From NCBI GenBank assembly GCA_004557125.1, contig SFET01000021.1, forward strand, positions 1-36,648: a stretch of 36,648 nt of DNA, written 5' to 3'. Within the stretch, counting starts at the first letter, position 1. Every line of letters starts with the position of its first letter. This stretch comes from Clostridiales bacterium. GTDB lineage: Bacteria > Bacillota > Clostridia > Christensenellales > Aristaeellaceae. Shown here in pieces: positions 31,944 to 36,648 of this stretch. The notes under the pieces are model-generated. The model had not been told where the DNA came from. It saw only the letters and a program-made list of their open reading frames with translations, and did not search any database. The position numbers and the translations under genes were made by a program.

Positions 31944-32624
31944 TTAAATTACCTTGGCATACTCGTTGCACAGCGGGTGCAGAATGGCCTCGTCCTCCTC
32001 GATGTCCGCAAAGCGTGCGGTGGGTTCCAGGAAGTAGTTGTCGGTGTTGTCGTCGTTGACCTTGGAGACCTCGCCCACGATCAGATCGCCACAGCCCGGC
32101 TTGGGCCCGAAGATGTGGGCGATGTGCGGCTTCAGGCTGATGCTGTCGCCGGGGTAGACCAGGATCTCCTCGCCGGCCTTGAAGGTGTACTCGATGCCGT
32201 CCATGAACACCTGCACGTCGGTGTCCAGCTGCTTGCCCTCGGCGTCGGTGTTCCACAGGTACACCGCCAGCACACCGTTGGCGCGGTTGATGATGTCCTC
32301 GGTCTTGAACTCGTGGTAGTGCTTGGGCAGGCGCTGACCCTCCTTCATGACGATGTACTTCTCGCAGTAGGGCACGCCCACGGATGCGTCGTTCATGTCG
32401 CCGTTGCGCACGGTGTAGAGCACCGCGCCGATCTCGGAGAACTTGCCCGTGCCGAAGTCGGTGATGTCCCAGCCCAGCATCACGTGCTGGATGGTCTCGA
32501 TGGCGTCCTTGTTCTCCGCCCACTTGTCCAGATCCCAGTAGGCCGTGCGGGGCAGACGAATGTTGTTCTTCTCCAGCAGCTCCTTGGCCCAGACGATGGC
32601 CGCATTGATTTCAGATCTCTTCAT
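31944..32624 (-). CDS. D-lyxose/D-mannose ketol-isomerase
   Basis: A 226-aa cupin-fold isomerase of the D-lyxose isomerase family, which interconverts D-lyxose and D-xylulose, and D-mannose and D-fructose, using Mn2+. The metal site is recognisable: H102, H104 and E109 in KHYHEFKTEDI, with a further His at H167 or H170 in LKPHIAHIFG. Length and the VLAVYLWNTD and VYPGDSISLKPH segments agree with the family. The start at 32624 has GGAGGATTTT upstream; the frame opens earlier without a site. It is the first gene of a two-gene unit with a PfkB kinase. Confidence 0.87.
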   Translation of the reverse strand: MKRSEINAAIVWAKELLEKNNIRLPRTAYWDLDKWAENKDAIETIQHVMLGWDITDFGTGKFSEIGAVLYTVRNGDMNDASVGVPYCEKYIVMKEGQRLPKHYHEFKTEDIINRANGVLAVYLWNTDAEGKQLDTDVQVFMDGIEYTFKAGEEILVYPGDSISLKPHIAHIFGPKPGCGDLIVGEVSKVNDDNTDNYFLEPTARFADIEEDEAILHPLCNEYAKVI

Positions 32625-32682
32625 CGCAAAATCCTCCATAGCATTCATACACGTATGCGCACACAGCGCCTTTTCTGTCCCT

Positions 32683-32712
32683 ATTATAGCACACATCCGC
32701 AGTGAATGCCAC
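32683..32712 (-). promoter_or_regulatory. Promoter for the isomerase-kinase unit
   Basis: Minus strand GTGGCA (32707-32712), 18 bases, TATAAT (32683-32688) with extended -10 TG. Confidence 0.6.
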
Positions 32713-32735
32713 AGGATTTCGCATGGTTTTCCAAT

Positions 32736-33790
32736 CTATTCCGCATCCAGCTTCAGAAGTCCCAGGCCCTCGCCTCCGGCGTACATGCTCTCCAGCAGCA
32801 CATACGCCGCCCCCCACTGACAAAGGGCGCGCAGCCGCTCCAGTCACGGCCCGTCGGGATGTACTCCTCCCATTTGAGCGCGCCGTCCGCATCCAGGAAT
32901 TCCACATGCACCTCGCCGCTTCCGGAGATGGAGGTGATCAGAAACCCGCCGTCCACAGCGGTCAGACCCCTGCGCCTTGATTCCGCTTCATGCGTCCACT
33001 CCGGCTCGCCCGCCGCACTGAAGGCGATGGCGCCGCCCTGCTCCAGTGCGACCACGCCGCCATCCTCCCGCCACGCCGCCGCGACGAAGCTGTGACAGTC
33101 GTAGCGGGCGCTCTCCCACTTCCACAGCAGCCGCCCCGCATCGTCAAAGGCCAGCAGAACCGGCGTATAATTCTGATCGCTGCCGTCCGCGTGGGGCTCC
33201 TCGTACTTCATGCCGTAGGCAACGTTCCAGCCCTCGCCCGCGAGCATGCCCCTGATCACGATGCGCTCCTCCAGCTGAATGCGCCACGCTTCGCCGCCCG
33301 AGAAGTCCATGCGCCGGAGCTCCACCGCGCCGGACGCGGGCTTGCTGCTCATCAGGAAGCCGTCCCCGCTGCGGCACAGGTGCACGGGCCTGCTGCCGGG
33401 AACCTCCAGCTGCCAGGCGAGCTCCCACGCATCCAGTAGTCCCAGGTATTCCGCATATCCATCCTCCAGATTCACGCTGCGAACCGCGATGCAGCCGTCC
33501 TCCCCCAGCGGGATCACGTCGCCGTACAAGCCCTCCGCGTGGTCGCCCTCCGGCGTGACGTCCGCGCAGCTTCCGTCCAGACTGATACGAACCATCCCTC
33601 CGCGGGTCTGTCCCGGCGTGCCAAAGCCGCCGCCGACCCAGACGCTCCCGTCCTCCGCAAGGCCCCAGCCTCCGCCGTAGGGCGCAAAGTCCCCGGGCAG
33701 GTCGACGTACATGCACACCGTCTCCCCCAGCGCCACAGCGCCGAGCATCAGACACAGCAGCAACAGCAGCGCGCTCCGCAGCTTCATCAT
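32736..33790 (-). pseudogene. Secreted beta-propeller-like protein gene with C-terminal frameshift
   Basis: The main frame (stop at 32753) encodes 345 aa with a signal peptide (MMKLRSALLLLLCLMLGAVALG). Repeated blade-like units follow, such as GGGWGLAEDGSVWVGGG, LLAFDDAGRLLWKWES and IAFSAAGEPEWTHEAES, resembling outer-strand propeller repeats of the PQQ/WD type. Near 32843-32848 the frame appears broken: the last 30 residues are Cys/Arg-rich and implausible. The neighbouring frame reads LERLRALCQWGAAYVLLE and continues to a stop at 32736 with a natural closing blade. A single missing base (GACTGG for GACCTGG) would explain it. It may be a true mutation or a sequencing error. Start ATG at 33790 with AAGGAGGG upstream. 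Function unknown. Confidence 0.7.
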
Positions 33791-33882
33791 GCGTATCCCT
33801 CCTTCGCACATTCTGCGATGTCTCTGTCATATAGATGCGAAAAATCGCGCTGCGGTTGAATCGAATGCGCAATTGCAGCACA

Positions 33883-33911
33883 TAAAAAACGCCCCGACAG
33901 TATCGGAGCGT
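33883..33911 (-). terminator. Terminator of the first 5S rRNA gene
   Basis: Minus-strand arms acgctccga (33903-33911) and tcggggcgt (33889-33897), one wobble, 5-base loop, then TTTTTT. Confidence 0.88.
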
Positions 33912-33925
33912 CCAAAAACAATTGA

Positions 33926-34042
33926 ATCCGGCGACGACCTACTCTCCCGGGCCGTTGCCAGCCAAGTACCATCAGCGTACTGAGGCTTAACTTCTGTGTT
34001 CGGTATGGGAACAGGTGGATCCCTCAGGCTATTGTCACCGGA
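33926..34042 (-). rRNA. rrf: 5S ribosomal RNA
   Basis: The minus strand carries the hallmark CCCATACCGAACACAGAAG and TTAAGCCTCAGTACGCTGA, and the ends (TCCGGTGACA and CGTCGCCGGA) pair as helix I. Length about 117 nt. There is no 23S or 16S gene upstream; a consensus promoter starts only about 8 bases before the mature 5' end and a terminator follows, so this copy is transcribed alone. Confidence 0.95.
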
Positions 34043-34056
34043 AAATTTATGTATAC

Positions 34057-34085
34057 ATTTTACCACGCGCGCGGCGCGCTGTCAA
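34057..34085 (-). promoter_or_regulatory. Dedicated promoter of the solitary 5S gene
   Basis: Minus strand TTGACA (34080-34085), 17-base GC-rich spacer, TAAAAT (34057-34062). The start of transcription would be near 34050. Confidence 0.85.
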
Positions 34086-34106
34086 GCCCTGCGCGAGGAT
34101 ATAACA

Positions 34107-34622
34107 TTATCCCCGCCGGATGCGCTGCCTGCGCCGCAGCGGCAGGAACACGCAGCACACCCGCGCCAGGATCGCACGCCGGTGAATCGGTCCCACGCGG
34201 CGGCTGTCGCTGGAGCAAGGGCGGTTGTCGCCCATCACGAAGTACTCGTCCGGGCCCAACGTTCGCTCGTCAAAGCCCCGCAGGGACCGGCGCAGCGGAA
34301 AATCCTCCGTAACTTCCGCGCCGTTGATGTACAGCGCTCCCTCCTCCATAGAGATGCGCTCCCCCGGCAGGCCCACGACCCGCTTGACAAAGTGGCCCTT
34401 TCGCCCGGGATAGCGACAGATCACCACATCGAAGCGGCGGATCCTGCCGAACAGGCCGTAGCGCAGCGCCAGCATGAAGTCGCCGTTGTGCAGCGTGTCC
34501 ATCATGGACTTGCCCTTCACCCGCACCAGCATGCACACAAAGAAGCGCAGCAGCAGCGCCAGCAGCACGCCGGTCGCAGCCTCGCAGGCCAGCCGGGCGA
34601 CGATGTGCCAAACGGTGTTCAA
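34107..34622 (-). CDS. lepB: Type I signal peptidase
   Basis: A 171-aa membrane-bound serine protease that cuts signal peptides from exported proteins. One N-terminal anchor (about 16-33) is followed by the catalytic S39 in VKGKSMMDTL and K80 in FVKRVVGLPGE, then box E GDNRPCSSDSRRVGPI. The short form is typical of Gram-positive SipS-like enzymes. The start is TTG at 34622, 8 bases after GGAGG; a GTG upstream at 34637 would sit on that site. It follows a small membrane protein gene by 57 bases and reads toward the 5S gene. Confidence 0.92.
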   Translation of the reverse strand: MNTVWHIVARLACEAATGVLLALLLRFFVCMLVRVKGKSMMDTLHNGDFMLALRYGLFGRIRRFDVVICRYPGRKGHFVKRVVGLPGERISMEEGALYINGAEVTEDFPLRRSLRGFDERTLGPDEYFVMGDNRPCSSDSRRVGPIHRRAILARVCCVFLPLRRRQRIRRG

Positions 34623-34679
34623 TCCATTTCCCTCCACATGTAAAAGCAGCGCCCGCGCATCCCGCGCAGGCGCAATCGA

Positions 34680-35075
34680 TCAGCATTCGGGCCGTCTGGA
34701 GATCTGCTTCAGCTTGCGGCGCAGCACGCCCAGCGTGCGCCGGTCGCGGGGATAGAGCAGGCGCATCAGCGCGATGGCCAGCAGCACCGTCACGACCTTC
34801 TCCGGCGTGAAGGGCAGCCACAGAAAGCTCATGTAAGCGCCGCCCACCACGCGCATCCAGTGAATCTTCATCAGCATGCCCAGGCCGAACAGCACGTAGC
34901 TCCAGCCGTTGGTGATCATCCATGCGATCAGCAGGCAGAGCAGCAGTCGCGGATTCAGCAGAAAGCGCGCCCAATTCCGGGCCGTTGCGCGCAGGCTTTC
35001 CCAGGTGAGGGCACGCCGCGCACGGGCAACGATCCCACTCAGGCGCAGCCGGAGCCCCTCCGACCGATTCATCAT
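34680..35075 (-). CDS. Small membrane protein, function unknown
   Basis: A 131-aa protein with a basic N-terminus and two to three hydrophobic segments (about 43-68 and 76-106) containing ITNGWSYVLFGLGML and GGAYMSFLWLPFTPEKVVTV. The tail is strongly basic (RRTLGVLRRKLKQISRRPEC). I know similar proteins only as hypothetical. GGAGG precedes the ATG by about 10 bases, and a second ATG follows at once. It is the first gene of a unit with signal peptidase I and has a good promoter, but this does not prove a role in secretion. Confidence 0.72.
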   Translation of the reverse strand: MMNRSEGLRLRLSGIVARARRALTWESLRATARNWARFLLNPRLLLCLLIAWMITNGWSYVLFGLGMLMKIHWMRVVGGAYMSFLWLPFTPEKVVTVLLAIALMRLLYPRDRRTLGVLRRKLKQISRRPEC

Positions 35076-35102
35076 GGCGCGTAATCCTCCATTCTCACGG
35101 GC

Positions 35103-35131
35103 ATTATAGCATGAATTTCCACAAGCGTCAA
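35103..35131 (-). promoter_or_regulatory. Promoter for the membrane protein-lepB unit
   Basis: Minus strand TTGACG (35126-35131), 17 bases, TATAAT (35103-35108) with extended -10 TG. Confidence 0.85.
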
Positions 35132-35140
35132 TTCCCGCAC

Positions 35141-35169
35141 TTGCCTGCCGCAGAAAAACCCGATATAAT
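35141..35169 (+). promoter_or_regulatory. Promoter for the MBL-fold hydrolase
   Basis: TTGCCT (35141-35146), 17 bases, TATAAT (35164-35169), starting 9 bases from the divergent -35. Confidence 0.8.
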
Positions 35170-35191
35170 GGATGGGAACGGAGGAATCATC

Positions 35192-35905
35192 ATGCGCGCA
35201 ACCTACATTGACCACAGCGGCTTCTGGATCGAGGGCGAACACCACCGCCTGCTGTTTGACTACTATCAGGGCGAGCTGCCCACGCCGGACCCGGCGAAGG
35301 CGCTGAGCGTGTTCGCCAGCCATCACCACCCGGATCACTACGTCGCGGAGATCTACCGCTACGGCGAGCGCACCCCCGGCACGCGCTACTATCTGGGCTG
35401 CGACATCACCCTCAATGCCGCCAACCGCCAGAAGATGTGCGTGACCGACGAAATCTTCTCCCGCTGCGACCGCATGCACAAGGACGACGTGCTTACCCGC
35501 GACGGCGTGACCGTGCGGGCGCTGCGCTCCACGGACATGGGCGTGGCCTTCTACGTGACCTGCGAGGGCAGGCACATCTACCACGCGGGGGATCACAACC
35601 TGTGGCTCTGGCGCGAGGACGCATCCTTCGACCGCGCGCAGATCGACCGCTTCTACGAGGAGATCGAGAAGCTGCGGGGCCTACCCATCGACGCTGCCTT
35701 TCTTCCGCTGGATCCCCGCCTGGGCGAGGAATACTGGCGGGGCTTCGACGCCTTTGTGCGCCTGCTGGAGCCAAAAATCGTCTTTCCCATGCACATGGTT
35801 GAGGATTATGACATCATCGCCCGCATGAAGGCGCTGCCCTGCAGCCGACCCTACCGCGGCCGCATCGCAGACATTCGCCGCAGCGGCGACGGCTTCGAAA
35901 TCTGA
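35192..35905 (+). CDS. MBL-fold metallo-hydrolase
   Basis: A 237-aa metallo-beta-lactamase-fold protein. The metal-binding motif is H44-x-H46-x-D48-H49 (SHHHPDHY), followed by HAGDHN for the next ligand and FPMHM near the end. It resembles the UlaG/YycJ-like single-domain hydrolases that act on phosphoesters, lactones or RNA ends, but has no RNA-processing beta-CASP domain. The substrate is unknown. ATG at 35192 has GGAGGAAT upstream; the frame opens earlier inside the promoter. It is monocistronic, with a terminator after it. Confidence 0.88.
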   Translation: MRATYIDHSGFWIEGEHHRLLFDYYQGELPTPDPAKALSVFASHHHPDHYVAEIYRYGERTPGTRYYLGCDITLNAANRQKMCVTDEIFSRCDRMHKDDVLTRDGVTVRALRSTDMGVAFYVTCEGRHIYHAGDHNLWLWREDASFDRAQIDRFYEEIEKLRGLPIDAAFLPLDPRLGEEYWRGFDAFVRLLEPKIVFPMHMVEDYDIIARMKALPCSRPYRGRIADIRRSGDGFEI

Positions 35906-35925
35906 GTACGCATTGCAATATGCTG

Positions 35926-35959
35926 AATCCCCTTTGGAGCATGTCCGAAGGGGATTTTT
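35926..35959 (+). terminator. Terminator after the MBL-fold gene
   Basis: aatcccctt (35926-35934) / aaggggatt (35948-35956), 13-base loop, then TTT. Convergent with the Nudix gene. Confidence 0.8.
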
Positions 35960-36018
35960 CCTGCACCGGATACAGCCAGAATCGGCGCTTCGATCTCCAA
36001 AAGCGCACCGAAGCCGCT

Positions 36019-36432
36019 TCAGATCAATCCCCGTCGCGACGCTTCCGCGAGGAGCACCGGCTGTATCTCTGGGTAGGTCCAGTTTTCCGGCAACGTCTGC
36101 GTACACCGGATCTCCTGAGTCTCATGGTGCAGCTCCGTGTCGAAGCGGTAAATCTCCGCATGAAACAGCATGCCAAAGCTCTCCCTGCCGCTATCCTCCA
36201 CCGAATAAGGACAGATCTCATGCAGATCAAACTCCAGCGCGCCGGTCTCCTCCCGCAGCTCCCGCGCCGCAGCCTCGCCGATGGTCTCGCCCTGCTCGCG
36301 ATGACCTCCGGGAAACTCCCAGGTCGTGCGCTTCCGATGGCGGCAGAGCACCAGCTTTCCCGAATGTCGTGCCAGGATCACCGCAAATTCCAGCCGATGA
36401 TCCTCCACATCCTTGCAAATCGTCGCGCGCAC
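36019..36432 (-). CDS. Nudix hydrolase (8-oxo-dGTPase/YtkD-like)
   Basis: A 137-aa Nudix protein with the complete box GGHREQGETIGEAAARELRE followed by ETGAL (42-66), whose Glu residues bind Mg2+. The preceding AVILARHSGKLVLCRHRKRTTWEFPGG is close to YtkD/MutT-like enzymes that remove oxidised nucleotides or cap nucleoside diphosphate derivatives. I chose the GTG at 36432: GGGAGGAGG lies 9 bases upstream and the resulting short N-terminus fits the family. An ATG at 36498 in the same frame would add 22 unusual residues and has no site. I see no clear promoter in 36433-36534. Confidence 0.83.
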   Translation of the reverse strand: MRATICKDVEDHRLEFAVILARHSGKLVLCRHRKRTTWEFPGGHREQGETIGEAAARELREETGALEFDLHEICPYSVEDSGRESFGMLFHAEIYRFDTELHHETQEIRCTQTLPENWTYPEIQPVLLAEASRRGLI

Positions 36433-36534
36433 CTTTATCCTCCTCCCAATGCGATTCAGCACATACCTGTGCCCAACTGGAAAAAACGGCGCATCCAACG
36501 TTCTGAAATCATTTCAACCATCAAATCCTAATAG

Positions 36535-36558
36535 AAAAGGACAGTCAAAGGACTGTCC
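36535..36558 (-). terminator. Terminator of the second 5S rRNA gene
   Basis: Perfect 8-bp minus-strand stem ggacagtc/gactgtcc (36539-36546 and 36551-36558), 4-base loop, followed by TTTTCTATT. Confidence 0.9.
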
Positions 36559-36570
36559 AAAAAGAATTGA

Positions 36571-36648
36571 ATCCGGCGACGACCTACTCTCCCGGGCCGT
36601 TGCCAGCCAAGTACCATCAGCGTGCTGAGGCTTAACTTCTGTGTTCGG
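36571..36648 (-). rRNA. rrf: 5S ribosomal RNA, second copy (5' part beyond the window)
   Basis: The 3' two thirds of a second 5S gene, cut by the right edge. Over the shared stretch it differs from the first copy at one position (A to G in the strand as given, at 36624) and shares about 15 bases of 3' flank, but has a different terminator hairpin. Whether a 23S gene lies upstream cannot be seen. Confidence 0.93.

Overview
The window is GC-rich bacterial chromosome that looks like Bacillota (Clostridia). Signs of this are a BirA-type operator in front of bioY, an L10 leader RNA, a zinc-type L33, a Noc/ParB-like protein, a DUF2975 + YozG-like XRE pair, a PheB-type ACT protein and AGGAGG-like Shine-Dalgarno sequences throughout. 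Consensus sigma-A promoters with 17-base spacers and compact hairpin terminators delimit many units. I cannot name the genus. Nothing looks like a phage, transposon, integron or CRISPR locus; this reads as core and household chromosome.

Layout. 1-1480: tail of a sugar-importer ATPase, a CAT-like acetyltransferase and a convergent, BirA-controlled biotin transporter gene. 1484-5104 (minus): two ribosomal units. One is promoter-L10 leader-rplJ-rplL-terminator, the other promoter-rpmG-secE-nusG-(L1-like site)-rplK-rplA. The rplJL block lies before rpmG instead of after rplA, and L11 has an altered short C-terminus. 5258-8858 (plus): tig, clpP, clpX. 8949-14315 (minus): a MccF/LdcA-like peptidase, then marR plus a heterodimeric multidrug ABC exporter with a palindromic operator at the start site. 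14442-16921: a secreted protein of unknown function, then a coupled AraC regulator and an alpha-toroid protein. 17027-20731 (plus): mannitol-1-phosphate dehydrogenase, M42 aminopeptidase, GNAT, alpha/beta hydrolase. 20728-22148: PheB-like ACT protein and DegV. 22176-27119: small hydrolase, MATE pump, miaA, ROK kinase and metallophosphoesterase. 27136-27468: a gene for an unassigned structured RNA with a perfect consensus promoter and its own terminator. 27559-30821: noc-like gene, then DUF2975, XRE and DUF4153/4173 membrane protein. 30931-32712 (minus): lyxose/mannose isomerase and a PfkB kinase. 32736-33790 (minus): a secreted beta-propeller-like gene with a frameshift near its end. 33883-36648: two solitary 5S rRNA genes on the minus strand flanking signal peptidase I, a small membrane protein, an MBL-fold hydrolase and a Nudix hydrolase.

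Themes. Protein synthesis and quality control dominate the left (ribosomal proteins, NusG, SecE, trigger factor, ClpXP), with miaA, 5S rRNA and signal peptidase further right. Small sugar-handling units (MtlD, ROK, LyxI + PfkB) and export systems (MarR-ABC, MATE) fill the rest. The most interesting unexplained item is the structured RNA at about 27171-27408. It has a long closing stem and a competing 8-bp hairpin, and I could not assign it to a family.
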